Shown here: one piece after another, positions 47,915-57,600 of the stretch
Numbering within the stretch: the stretch's first letter is position 1
Layout: each line of letters opens with the position of its first letter
Source of the DNA: Desulfosarcina alkanivorans
Lineage (GTDB): Bacteria > Desulfobacterota > Desulfobacteria > Desulfobacterales > Desulfosarcinaceae
Assembly: GCF_009688945.1 (NCBI RefSeq)
Contig: NZ_AP021874.1
Location: forward strand, 2,232,001 to 2,296,000
Length of the DNA: 64,000 nt
Direction of reading: 5' to 3'
Translations under genes and position numbers: made by a program
Notes under the pieces: generated by a model
Seen by the model: the letters and a program-made list of their open reading frames with translations, nothing else
Database searches by the model: none
What the model was told of the DNA's origin: nothing

Positions 47915-48766
47915 ATGCAAGCCTATTTAGACCTTTGCCGGCGGGTTATTGATGAAGGCGTCTGGGTGAAAAATACCCGGACCGGAAAACGGTGCCTGAC
48001 AGTGATTAATGCGGACTTTGAATATGATGTCAGCGACGGCAGCCTGCCGGTGCTGACCACCAAAAAGCTGTTCTGGAAACCGGCAATCGCCGAGATGCTG
48101 GGTTATCTGCGCGGCTACCAGAGTGCCGCCCAGTTCCGTGCGCTCGGCTGTAATACATGGAATGCGAACGCCAATGACAATGCCGGGTGGCTGGCCAATC
48201 CGTTTCGGGTCGGCGAGGATGATATGGGCCGTTGTTACGGGGTTCAAGGGCGGCGCTGGCGAAACCCGGAGGGCAAAGAGATCGATCAGCTGCGTAAAAT
48301 CGTCGACAATCTGTCCAGGGGAATTGATGACCGGCGGGAAGTGATGACCTTCTACAATCCAGGCGAGATCGATCGCGCCTGTCTGGCAGCCTGCATGCAC
48401 ACCCACACGTTCAGCCTGCTGGGCGATGCATTGTACCTGACGAGCTACCAGCGCTCTGACGATTTACCCCTGGGCCACGGGTTTAACCAGGTACAGGTAG
48501 GCTGGTTATTGATGATTATGGCCCAGATTACGGGGAAAAAACCGGCCAAGGCGTTTCATAAAATCGTCAATGCACACATTTATGAAGATCAGCTGGATCA
48601 GGTAAAAAATATTCAGCTCAAACGCGATCCGTATCCGTTGCCCAAGTTGAAAATCAACCCCGATATCAAATCGCTGTCGGACCTGGAGAACTGGGTGACG
48701 CTCGATGATTTTGAATTGCAGGGGTATCGGCACCACCCGGCCATTCAGTATCCATTCTCCGTCTAA
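47915..48766 (+). CDS. thyA: Thymidylate synthase (ThyA)
   Basis: A 283-residue enzyme that methylates dUMP to dTMP with methylene-tetrahydrofolate. Landmarks: [32 protein letters not shown], then [15 protein letters not shown], with Cys160 as the catalytic cysteine (Cys156 precedes it), [24 protein letters not shown] and the end [13 protein letters not shown]. It belongs to the branch seen in Vibrio, where the catalytic site reads LRPCMYS rather than LPPCH. Here the proline is Ala159. The ribosome-binding site is GGGAG five bases before the ATG. A terminator follows, so it is probably monocistronic. Confidence 0.93.
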   Translation: MQAYLDLCRRVIDEGVWVKNTRTGKRCLTVINADFEYDVSDGSLPVLTTKKLFWKPAIAEMLGYLRGYQSAAQFRALGCNTWNANANDNAGWLANPFRVGEDDMGRCYGVQGRRWRNPEGKEIDQLRKIVDNLSRGIDDRREVMTFYNPGEIDRACLAACMHTHTFSLLGDALYLTSYQRSDDLPLGHGFNQVQVGWLLMIMAQITGKKPAKAFHKIVNAHIYEDQLDQVKNIQLKRDPYPLPKLKINPDIKSLSDLENWVTLDDFELQGYRHHPAIQYPFSV

Positions 48767-48785
48767 GGGCTCCGCAGCATCTTTC

Positions 48786-48818
48786 AGGGCGTGCCGCCAT
48801 GCCGGCCCGCCCTTTTTT
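48786..48818 (+). terminator. Rho-independent terminator of thyA
   Basis: AGGGCG pairs with CGCCCT, with a one-base internal mismatch and an inner GCCG/CGGC stem, followed by a run of T (48814-48818). It begins 19 bases after the thyA stop. Confidence 0.85.
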
Positions 48819-48942
48819 AGTGGACGGTTCAACTTCATCCTTTTGGTGGGCTCCTTGAATCGGCCGGGGACCACCCGGCCCGCCCTTCAGGCCCGGACCG
48901 CGCATTTTTTGATAATGAAGCGCAGTATAAAAGGTTATTCGT

Positions 48943-49235
48943 TTCCACTATAACGGTATCTCCGGGACGGGATACGGCTTTTATACTCAGGCTCAGGGCG
49001 TCGCTGCATCCATTGGTGATCATGATGTCCTCCATGGACACCGATGGTACCATCGGGGACAGGTTTCAAGTCCAAAGGTGGCTTGAAAAACGGTCGTCAT
49101 GCTGTAACCGGTTTCCCGGCAAAGCACCCGTAATGACCGCTGTTTTTCAGAAAGCCGGAACGCACCTTTTTCGATCTGGCCCTGGATTCGATCGGCAAGG
49201 TCGGCATACAGAAATTGCCCGTATTTATTTTTCAT
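48943..49235 (-). pseudogene. Remnant of a MocR-type (GntR-aminotransferase) regulator
   Basis: The first frame starts MKNKYGQFLYADLADRIQGQI, continues IEKGAFRLSEKQRSLRVLC and ends RETGYSMTTVFQA, a GntR-type helix-turn-helix. A second frame then reads MEDIMITNGCSDALSLSIKA and VSRPGDTVIVE, which is the start of the class I aminotransferase domain of MocR regulators. About 90 residues between them and everything after are missing, and a frameshift joins the pieces. It reads away from the small membrane-protein gene at 49347, which MocR proteins often control divergently. Confidence 0.65.
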
Positions 49236-49346
49236 GTCTGCTCTGCTTTTTTTTACAGGTTCTGTTCCTGTTATTTTCAGAATTTGCACTTATACTGTTT
49301 TACAGATGATAGTTTTTGTTAACAAATTACAGACGAGGAGAATAAA

Positions 49347-49541
49347 ATGGCGACAGATGGGTTAATGGCCATTCGATATCTGATTTCTGCCGAAGAATCC
49401 CGGATAGGAAGAACGGATTACTGGAACAGTGTTTTTCTGGCCGGCAGGACACCGTTTGACAGAACGTGTTTGGCGCTGCTCAAAGTGCTGGTGATAATCA
49501 CCCTGTCTGTCTTTATGGTGATGGCGCTGAGCCAGCTTTAG
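49347..49541 (+). CDS. Small membrane protein, 64 residues
   Basis: GAGGAG lies six bases before the ATG. The N-terminal part is MATDGLMAIRYLISAEESRIG and the C-terminus is one hydrophobic helix (LALLKVLVIITLSVFMVMAL). It is divergent from a decayed MocR regulator, with an interval rich in ACAG/CTGT half-sites (e.g. CTGTTTTACAG). No family is recognised. Confidence 0.5.
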   Translation: MATDGLMAIRYLISAEESRIGRTDYWNSVFLAGRTPFDRTCLALLKVLVIITLSVFMVMALSQL

Positions 49542-49570
49542 CCGGTATTTTTCACCCCCGGATACGGAGC

Positions 49571-49603
49571 ATCGGCGCCGGCGACGCTGCCGCCGGCGCC
49601 GAT
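49571..49603. terminator. Perfect 12-bp GC-rich hairpin, possible terminator
   Basis: ATCGGCGCCGGC (49571-49582) pairs fully with GCCGGCGCCGAT (49592-49603) around a 9-base loop, 29 bases after the stop of the small membrane protein. No T-run follows, so it may be a weak or Rho-assisted terminator. Confidence 0.5.
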
Positions 49604-50005
49604 CCGGCCGGCATTGAATCCCCTGTATGACCACCCCCTGCCCCCATCCCCCCTCCCCCATGGCCGGCGCCGGGTCTTTCGGGTACCGGCACACAACTGA
49701 AAACCAGTGACCTGAAGCAGGACGACCCCGCCATGGCCCGCCCTATGATCGATCGGAAACCGACGCAACAAGGAAAAGGTTAACTAATTCCGACAAATGA
49801 CGATAGTATATCAAGCGCTGTCCGGCCGGGTCCCCGATATGAGGCGAAACCGGCCACCGGGCATTACAACCGCCTGAATCGGTATCGCGCCCTGCCCCGG
49901 CTCACCGGGGCGGTTGAAAACGGACGCATGTGCATCGCTTTGCATATACGGGGCTCGCGACGGCGGTCCGGGACCTGAACCAAACCGACGGAAAATGGGT
50001 GTTCG
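49604..50005. other. Intergenic stretch before the HDOD-GAF gene, nothing recognised
   Basis: GC-rich with C-runs and no convincing reading frame. Confidence 0.35.
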
Positions 50006-51613
50006 ATGAATATGGACCAGAAAACAGCCGCCCTTCCCAAAGCAGCCGACCGTGGCGAAAGCGCCCTGGATCGGCTGCTGAAACGCATTGGCCGGACGGA
50101 AGAATTTCCCACCATCTCCAAGTATGTCATGGAAATCAATCAGAAGCTGGCGGTAAATCCGGACGACTCCAACGCGACCGACCTGGCCAATGTGATTTTA
50201 AAGGACCATGCCCTGACCAGCAAATTGCTGAAAATGGTCAACTCGGCCTTTTACGGCCTGGCGGCCGGCAAGGTGAGTACCATCACCCGGGCGGTGGTGG
50301 TACTGGGATATGAAAACGTCCGGCTGGCCACCCTCAGTCTGGGGCTGTTCGAGCATTTCAAAAGCAAATCCAGCGCCAAGCATCTCAAGGAAGTGGTGGT
50401 CGGCGCCTTCTGGTCCGGGATGATGTCCCGGGAACTGGCATCGATGGATGGCACCGTCAATCCTGAAGAGGCCTTTGTCTGTGCCATGATGACCCATCTG
50501 GGCAAAATGGCAATGATCCACTACCTTCCGGAGGAATACCGCAACATCTGCATCTGCATGGCCGACAGGGGCATCGGCGAAGCCAGGGCGATCCGATCGG
50601 CATGCGGGGTCAGTTACGAGCAGTTGGGCATGGCCCTTGCCAGACAATGGAACCTGCCGCCACAGATCTGCAACGCCATCCAGCCGCTCTCCAGGGAGGA
50701 GCTGCAGGACAAAAAGAATCCGCCGGAACGGCTGAGGGTGCTCTCCGGTTTTGTGAAAGCCTTGTGCGACACGATTCACGGTGGTGGCCAGGCAGCGGAT
50801 AAAAACAGGATAAAAGGCATCTTGGAGCACTACCAGCCGCATGTCACCATTTCCGGGAAACAGCTGAAAACTCTGATCAAGGATTCATTGGAAAACGTCC
50901 ATCAGCACGCCCATGCCCTGAGCCTGAATACCTCCCAAAGCACCTTTATCGAACAATTGTCGGCCATCTACACCCTTCGGAAACGGCCATCACCGGCGGA
51001 AGCCGTGCCTGCAATGCCCGATCGGCCCAATGACAGCTTCCATTTAACCGATGACCACCTGTTGAAAGCCAGGGCGCGCATCCCCGGGACCCGGAACCCC
51101 AAAGACATCATCATGGAAGGGATTCAGGAACTCTCCCAGATCATGATGGCCGACTACGATGTGGACACCATTGCCCTGATGAGCCTTGAAATATTCTATC
51201 GTGCTCTTGATTTTCAGCGGGCCCTGATGTTCATCCAGGACAGCGCCACCAGGCGGATGTCGGTTCGTTTCGGTTATGGTCACAATTGCCAGCAGCTGAT
51301 CGGCAGCACCGGCTTTCAATTGGGATCGTCCACGGATGTGTTCAACCTGTCGATCCAGGTGGGAAAGGACCTGATTGTGGCGGATTCCTACGATGAGAAG
51401 ATGACGCATATCGTCCCCCCGTGGTACCGCAATAAAATCGATGCCCCGGCATTTGTTTTTTTGCCCGTGGTTTTCCAGAAAGTATGCATCGGCGCCCTCT
51501 ATGCCGATCGGGACACGGAGGGCCTGCCCATCAGCGATGCCGAACACAGCTACCTGAGCATGCTGCGCAACCAGCTTGTCCTTTCCATTAAATACAGGCA
51601 GAGAACCGCTTGA
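50006..51613 (+). CDS. HDOD domain protein with C-terminal GAF-like domain
   Basis: A 535-residue protein. The HDOD domain spans about residues 30-300: FPTISKYVMEINQKLAVNPDD, LKDHALTSKLLKMVNSAFYGL, ITRAVVVLGYENVRLATLSL, MMTHLGKMAMIHYLPEEY and YEQLGMALARQWNLPP. The C-terminal 150 residues look like a GAF domain (ALDFQRALMFIQDSATRRMSV, later FLPVVFQKVCIGALYADRD). This combination is common in deltaproteobacteria and suggests a signal-responsive HDOD regulator; the ligand is not known. Weak GGGTG ribosome-binding site; ATG used at 50006. Confidence 0.85.
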   Translation: MNMDQKTAALPKAADRGESALDRLLKRIGRTEEFPTISKYVMEINQKLAVNPDDSNATDLANVILKDHALTSKLLKMVNSAFYGLAAGKVSTITRAVVVLGYENVRLATLSLGLFEHFKSKSSAKHLKEVVVGAFWSGMMSRELASMDGTVNPEEAFVCAMMTHLGKMAMIHYLPEEYRNICICMADRGIGEARAIRSACGVSYEQLGMALARQWNLPPQICNAIQPLSREELQDKKNPPERLRVLSGFVKALCDTIHGGGQAADKNRIKGILEHYQPHVTISGKQLKTLIKDSLENVHQHAHALSLNTSQSTFIEQLSAIYTLRKRPSPAEAVPAMPDRPNDSFHLTDDHLLKARARIPGTRNPKDIIMEGIQELSQIMMADYDVDTIALMSLEIFYRALDFQRALMFIQDSATRRMSVRFGYGHNCQQLIGSTGFQLGSSTDVFNLSIQVGKDLIVADSYDEKMTHIVPPWYRNKIDAPAFVFLPVVFQKVCIGALYADRDTEGLPISDAEHSYLSMLRNQLVLSIKYRQRTA

Positions 51614-51723
51614 ACGGCCGGTTTTCATAAATCGACCTGGATGACAGGACCGACGGTTGACCCCTGCACCCCGAATGCGCTATTGGTGGTTCATTTACGA
51701 CACCTTCCACCCGATCCGATACC

Positions 51724-52422
51724 ATGCCATTAAAAAATCGCATTCAGGATTTCTGTTACCGTCAGCTGTTTCCGCGGGCTGGTCTGCTCCTGGTAAAACT
51801 CATCTCCCGGTCCTACCGGTACCGGCTGGTGGATACCCAAAACGAAACGCGCGTGTTCGATGCCCATGGAACCGTGATCTATGCATCCTGGCACCAGCGC
51901 TTTTTTCCGGGAATCACCTTCTTTGCCACCCGTAAGCCCATCGCCATCATGATCAGCCAGAGCCGGGACGGAGAGATGATCGCCCGGGTGGTGAACATTC
52001 TGGGGTGGCGGTCGGTGCGGGGATCTTCGTCAAGAGGCGGCACCCGCGCGCTCAAAGCGCTCCGACGCCTGACCCGGAAAGGGTACCGGGTGGGACACAT
52101 CGTGGACGGTCCCCAGGGCCCTTTCGGTGTGGTCAAACCCGGGCTGCTCACCATCGCCCAGTTTGCCGGCGCGCCCATCGTTCCGGTGATCATGTCTGCC
52201 CAGCGGCGATGGGTCTTCAATAGCTGGGACCGGTTCATGGTACCCAAACCCTTCTCCCGGGTGGTCATCCGGTTCGCTCCGCCCATCACCGTCCCCCGCC
52301 GGCTCGAAGCCGGCGCCTTCGACGCCCTCCGCCGGGATATTGAAAAACAGATTAAAAAACTCTACATTGAGACCGATAACTGGTGGAGGAGCCCGGAAAT
52401 GATCAGACGCTATTTTTCCTGA
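51724..52422 (+). CDS. Lysophospholipid acyltransferase-like protein (DUF374 family)
   Basis: A 232-residue protein with the DUF374 pattern: IYASWHQRFFPGITFFA, ISQSRDGEMIARVVNILGWRSVRGSSSRGGTRAL, then GYRVGHIVDGPQGPFG, LTIAQFAGAPIVPV. The H-x-R and DGPQGP motifs match LPLAT-type acyltransferases that modify lipid A or glycerolipids. One hydrophobic N-terminal region (LFPRAGLLLVKLIS) may anchor it to the membrane. The ATG lacks a good ribosome-binding site, so the start is uncertain. It follows the HDOD-GAF gene by 110 bp. Confidence 0.82.
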   Translation: MPLKNRIQDFCYRQLFPRAGLLLVKLISRSYRYRLVDTQNETRVFDAHGTVIYASWHQRFFPGITFFATRKPIAIMISQSRDGEMIARVVNILGWRSVRGSSSRGGTRALKALRRLTRKGYRVGHIVDGPQGPFGVVKPGLLTIAQFAGAPIVPVIMSAQRRWVFNSWDRFMVPKPFSRVVIRFAPPITVPRRLEAGAFDALRRDIEKQIKKLYIETDNWWRSPEMIRRYFS

Positions 52423-52462
52423 TCGCCCCCTTTTACCGGACCTGCCCCCCCAGAGGAACCCG

Positions 52463-52913
52463 ATGACGGAACCCATGTTCAAGCCAGTCGTCGCCGACCC
52501 GGTGGAGACGCCGCCGGGTCGGGTCTACCTGGACCACTACCCGCTCCTGGAGGCCCCCTTTGCCATCACCCCGGCCCCTGGATCTCTCTTCTTTTCGCGC
52601 TTTCACCGGCAGGACCTCGACAAAATCGGCTATGCCATCGACGGCCGCATGGGCTTCGTCCTGCTCACCGGCGAGCGGGGCACCGGTTAAGCCACCCTCT
52701 GCCGCACGCTGCTCGACGGGTTGCACGGCAGGGCCGAAACCGTCTACCTGATCAATCCGTCGCTCTCCGGCCACGACCTGCTGGCCAGCATCCTCGAGGA
52801 TCTGGGAGCGGTCCCGCCCCCCATGGCCACCCCAAAACACACGCATCGATCAACTCAACCAGTGGCTGCTGGCCAGTGCCATTGACCGCCCCTTTGTGGT
52901 GATCATCGTGGAT
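52463..52913 (+). pseudogene. Decayed ExeA/GspA-like AAA ATPase
   Basis: The frame begins MTEPMFKPVVADP and then shows the ExeA-like start YLDHYPLLEAPFAITPAPGS and GFVLLTGERGTG, at which point a TAA (52688-52690) stands exactly where the Walker A lysine codon belongs. The frame continues ATLCRTLLDGLHGRAETVYLINPSLSGHDLLAS (quoted here to show homology) and then shifts near 52840 to QLNQWLLASAIDRPF and VVIIVD, the start of Walker B, where homology ends abruptly at 52913. It is non-functional. A full-length relative is at 19080-20996. Confidence 0.8.
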
Positions 52914-53740
52914 ATCACCTGGCGCCGCTGACGGTCGGCGGGCTTGAACCTCTCGCCCGATCAATTCGGATAAATGAGGCGCCGCCGCCGGGTCAGGGGC
53001 CATCATGAACAGGGCATCCACCGAACTTTTGGTTTTCTGTGAGTAAAGGTAAAAGGATTGGTTGATTTCGTAGTTCAGCAGATCGTAAGTCTGCGATTCG
53101 TCCTTGCCGGAGCGGGGAGTTCAATGGTCCGGGAAAAGAGAAACTGCCCCATGAATTAAAAATAGAGAAAACAGTCCGTCTCTCCAAGATGAACAATCCC
53201 GACCGCCTGCCCGTCGAACCCATCGGCCACGTCCTCCCGTTTGGCCTGCCACACCAGGCGGGCGTGGCCACCTGGCGCGGACGGATGCCAAGCTTTTTCA
53301 TCCGACGGTACAGCCGGCAGCAATGGTTTCCTGGAGATAAAAGGCATAAAGGTGCTGGCGGTGGGCCCGTCGCCGAACAAGGGCATAATTGTAAAAATCG
53401 GCCGGATCGGGTTGATCCATGCGCAACTGGCGTTGGATAAACGCAGCGACAAGGAACCTCTTGCGCGCCTGAAAGTCGTTACAGCAGCTCTTTACCCAAT
53501 AATCGGGCACGACAGGCGTCTGATGGACCGACTGCAATGCCGCCCGGGGCAGTCACCGGTTTCGGCGTTGCCCTCCAGAAATGCCTCCAGGGGCAGGCTG
53601 GCCAGGGGTCTGAGACTGCCGTTCGTCCGGCGCATCAGAAAACTGAGGATTTCCTCACCGGCAATAAAGATCATCGATGTGTGGCCTCTGACCATGATGG
53701 CCTGCTTATCGGCACCCTGACTCCGAAGTGTAGGTTTTGA
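52914..53740 (-). pseudogene. Decayed PilM/GspL-like gene
   Basis: Pieces of one protein appear in three frames, in order on the minus strand: MVRGHTSMIFIAGEEILSF and LPLEAFLEGNAETGD; VVPDYWVKSCCNDFQARKRF, FIQRQLRMDQPDPADFYNY and HLYAFYLQET; LGIRPRQV; REDVADGFDGQAVGIVHLGE; and QTYDLLNYEINQSFYLYSQK, then TKSSVDALFMMAPDP and LSELIGREVQ. The NYEIxQSxYLxSQKT pattern and the actin-like fold pieces fit PilM or GspL proteins of type IV pili or type II secretion. Several frameshifts are needed. It ends exactly where the ExeA-like remnant ends, in the opposite direction. Confidence 0.55.
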
Positions 53741-54019
53741 TGCGTTTTTCAATGATTTTTCACCAACAGGGTTCCGGGCCGCATGGCAGCGCGGCGATCC
53801 CGTATTCGCGAATGGCACCGGCCATGCGTGCCCAACCGCGCTGCCCGCCGGCAGGCGGCGCTGGCCGTTTTTTCTCCCGGGGTGCAGGTCTTGTTTTGAC
53901 TTATCGGGCCAATATGCTAATTATGAGAGGGAGATAGATTCACAATCACGGATGAGGTCCGATCACATGTGACGACAGATACCGGTTTGACTCGCGTCGA
54001 ACGGCCGGAGGTGCTGAAA
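53741..54019. other. Intergenic stretch before the DUF4136-like lipoprotein gene
   Basis: Short; no gene recognised. It ends with the ribosome-binding site GGAGGTG of the lipoprotein gene. Confidence 0.4.
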
Positions 54020-54580
54020 ATGAGATATGGATGGCTTGCGATTCTTTTGGCGGCGTTGATTGCGGCAGGGTGCTCGGGCATCACGGTCAGCCAGGACTAT
54101 GATCCGGCGACGAACTTCAGTTCGATGCAAACATTCCGGTGGGAATCTGAAACCCAGGAAAAAACCGGGGATCCGCGAATCGACAATCCCCTGCGAGACA
54201 CCCGCATCCGGTCAGCGCTGGAGCGACTGCTTGCGCAAAGGCGCATCACAGGATCGGTGAGCGAGGCACCCGCATTTTTAGTCCGGTATCAGTATGCGAT
54301 TCGCCAGAAACTGGAATCGAGCGGCACCAGCAGCGGCATCGGGTTCGGCATGGGCAGTTACGGACGCCATGGCGGAATTGCCATCGGCACGGGCAGCCAG
54401 GTCAGGGAGTATGAAGAGGGCTCGCTGACGATCGATTTTGTCGATGCAACCTCGCGAGCGCTTCTCTGGCGGGGCACGGGCACCCACCGATTCAAGGAAT
54501 ACGGCAACCCGGAAAAGGCCGCCCGGGACATCAATGCACTGGTGGAGAAAATCCTGTCCCAGTTTCCACCTCGGCAATAG
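54020..54580 (+). CDS. DUF4136-like lipoprotein
   Basis: A 186-residue protein starting at the ATG of MRYGWLAILLAALIAAGCSG, with GGAGGTG seven bases upstream; an in-frame start 17 codons earlier is unlikely. The lipobox is LIAAGC. The mature protein has SQDYDPATNFSSMQTFRWE, the typical DUF4136 beginning, then IRSALERLLAQRRI, FLVRYQYAIRQKLESS, a Gly-rich stretch and EYEEGSLTIDFVDATSRALLWRGTG. The family is exported and uncharacterised. It is followed after 59 bp by the 1036-residue gene. Confidence 0.85.
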   Translation: MRYGWLAILLAALIAAGCSGITVSQDYDPATNFSSMQTFRWESETQEKTGDPRIDNPLRDTRIRSALERLLAQRRITGSVSEAPAFLVRYQYAIRQKLESSGTSSGIGFGMGSYGRHGGIAIGTGSQVREYEEGSLTIDFVDATSRALLWRGTGTHRFKEYGNPEKAARDINALVEKILSQFPPRQ

Positions 54581-54639
54581 GACCAGCGACCGTCACCCCA
54601 TTAACCGATTTCCCCGCTCAACCCGCACCTGGAGGGCCA

Positions 54640-57600
54640 TTGAGTTTCTTGTTCGATAAACGCGACCGCGATCTTCTCAAGATTGTCAACGATGTTGTAC
54701 GCGGCTCTTCAACAACCACCATCGGCAAAAAGGGCCTTTTTCCCTGGTTTCACCCCCACGGCATCAAGGAACTGGCAGAAACCCGGGGCCTCCGGATCGC
54801 CTATGCGGTCATCCATCTGCTCGAATCCCTGGAGGCCGGCGATCTGGAGGATCGTCTCAACGCACTGCGCGCCCTGCGTGACGAGGTGCTGCATGCCTCG
54901 GCCGGTACCATGCCCAAAAATGCCGCCCGGGTGCTCCTGTCGATCATGAAGGATCTGGTGCGGTCCCACGGCAGGGAGATCGAGCAGCTCAAACTGGCCC
55001 ATGATTTCCGCCGGGCGGCCACCGGGAAACCCAGCATCGTCCGGAAAATGCTGCACCGTTACCACCTGCTGGAAATGCCCGAAGCCTGGAACCAGCTCTC
55101 CTTCGACGACCATGTGCATGATATCAACACCAAGGGCCGCAAATCCGCCTCCCATCTGATCATGGACGCCTGGATCAAGGGGATCCGGCGGCTGAGGGTG
55201 ATCTATTACAACTTCATCGATCCGCCATCGGCCGCCGAATTGATCGAGGCGGCCCAGATCATGGGCGTCGACATCCGCATCGGCATCGAGTTCTCAGCCC
55301 GATTCCGGGAGCGCTACATTCAACTGATCTGGGTCCCCAGGGGGTTTTCCGACGCCCAATCGTTCCTCTGTTTCCTGGCCGAAGAGCCGGTCAGGCGGCT
55401 CATGGACCAGGGGCGTGAGGTCACGCGCTACCGGCAGCGTTACGTGCTGAAAATTCTCGACGCCTTCAACCGCGTTCACCGGCTGGCCATCAACACCACA
55501 TTCGGACTGGACATGCCCGTGTTGGACGCCAGTGCCTTTCTCCGCTTTGTCCGGCCGGGCCAGCCGTCCATTCTTCACCTGGCCAAGTATATCCACACCC
55601 GGCTGCTGCCGCTGATGGAAGCGAGAGTGGATGGGCTGCGGGCGGCCTGTGAAGGTGCCGATGCCACCCAGCAGGAAGAGATGGCATCGATGGTGGACCA
55701 GATGAACACCCTCGATTCGGAAACCATCGTGCGCCGGTTTCTGAGATCCTCGGCCAATCCCGGCATCCCCGACCCCAACCAGGTTCACGATGATCCGGAC
55801 ACGCCCGAAATGCTCACCCTGACGCCCCGCCAGCTGCTGGGCCGCGTCAGTGGCCTGCACACCGGCTATCGGGTCACCTTGAACCTGACCGATCTGGCGC
55901 CCGAAGACGTGGTGGAAATCCTCTACGACTGCGAAGGCCTCATCAGCCGTCTGGAAATCTTCAACCTCAAGGACTACACCACCGGCAAGGCCTGTCACAT
56001 CGAAGAAATCAGCGAGCTTCAGCTGGCCTTCAACGAAGGCAACACCATCAATCTGAAACGGGTGATCCGGCGGATCATCGGGCGCCTGGCCACCGCCAGG
56101 CCCTTCCCGGGCAAAGCGGAGCGGATCGAAAAACTGGGCATCATCCTCCACGATATCTCCGCATTTACGGCCATGTATCCTCCCATGCACCTCAAGCCGA
56201 GGATCGGCAGCGACTCCACCGGCCACTCCTCACGGTTGTACGGCATGGGATTGGCCATCCTGGACACCCTGCCCCCCATCGCCCGCCGGATGTGCAGCCG
56301 CCGTCAGCATGTGGCGCCGGAAGAAATTCCCTGTTCGATAGGCGACCCCCGCGAACCGCCGGACCGGGCCACGCGCAGCGTGATTCCATTCAGCATCCCG
56401 GTTTACAAGCGGGTCACCTACATCCCCTACGAAAGTCCCAAGGGATCCCAGGGGCTGCACCAGCGCCTGCTTCAACACCTGCCCAAGCTCAAGGTGCTGG
56501 GCCGGACCCGCCAGATCGACTGGCTCGTTCAGACCCACCTCACCCGGATGAATGAAAGGGGAAATATCGTTACCCTGGGAGGCATCGCCGAACAGTCGGA
56601 TAACGGGCTGAAACTGGGCTGCTGCCCGGCAGAGGAAGCCCCCCCGCGAATATCGCCATTTTACCTGAACAGCAAGGTGAGTAATGGGCTGAAAATCCTG
56701 ATGGGCTTCATTCCGGCATTTTTATCCTTTTACCTGACCAATTCGTGGTGGGTGCTGGCCTATCTGGGGGCGTTCATCTGGTTCGGAATCACGGGAATCC
56801 GGAACATCCTCCAGTCGGTACTGGGCGGCGGTGGCATCGGTCGGTCGCCGCTATTGCAATGGAAGGATTACGTGAGCTGGGTACGGATATCCGATTCATT
56901 GCTGTTTACCGGTTTCTCCGTGCCCTTGCTGGATTATCTGGTCAAGACGGTGCTGCTGGATCGGATCGTGGGCATCACGACGACCACCAACCCGGTGGCC
57001 CTGTACACCGTCATGGCAGTGGCCAACGGCATCTACCTGTCCAGCCACAACCTGTTTCGGGGACTGCCCAAGGGGGCGGTATACGGCAACTTCTTCCGCA
57101 GCATTCTTTCCATTCCGATCGCCCTGGCCTTCAACATATTGATCGGGTTCCTGCTGGGCCTGTTCGGGGTGACGGGTATTGACGGCCACCTGCAGAAATG
57201 GGCCGCCGTCATTTCAAAGGCGGCGTCGGACACCGTAGCCGGGGGCATCGAGGGGACGGCCGACCGCTTCAACAATATTCGGACCCGGTTCCAGGACTAT
57301 GCGGACACCCTGTCACAGCTTTTCAACACTTACGGCCGCCTGGAGGCCCAACTGCCCGAACTGAACGTGTGGGAAACGCTTGAAGCCATCGGCAAAGACC
57401 GAATCGACGCCAATGCCGACGCCAAGGACCTGGAAAGGCTCATCGTCATCGGCGCATTGGACCTGCTCTACTTCTGGATGTACCAGCCCCGGGCCCGAAC
57501 GGCACTCAAATACCTGTTCAAGACCCTTTCTGACGAGGAAAAGCGCATTCTGGCAGGATGCCATGCCGTCCTGAAAAGGGAACGGGAAATCAGTCAGATG

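Noticed and set aside
52688..52690. Possible recoding of the TAA in the ExeA-like gene
   Set aside because: TAA is not used for selenocysteine or pyrrolysine, and the gene has a further frameshift and a truncated Walker B, so it is a pseudogene.
55294..56226. 310-codon minus-strand ORF inside the 1036-residue gene
   Set aside because: Antisense shadow in GC-rich DNA; His/Gln/Gly-rich translation typical of reversed coding sequence.
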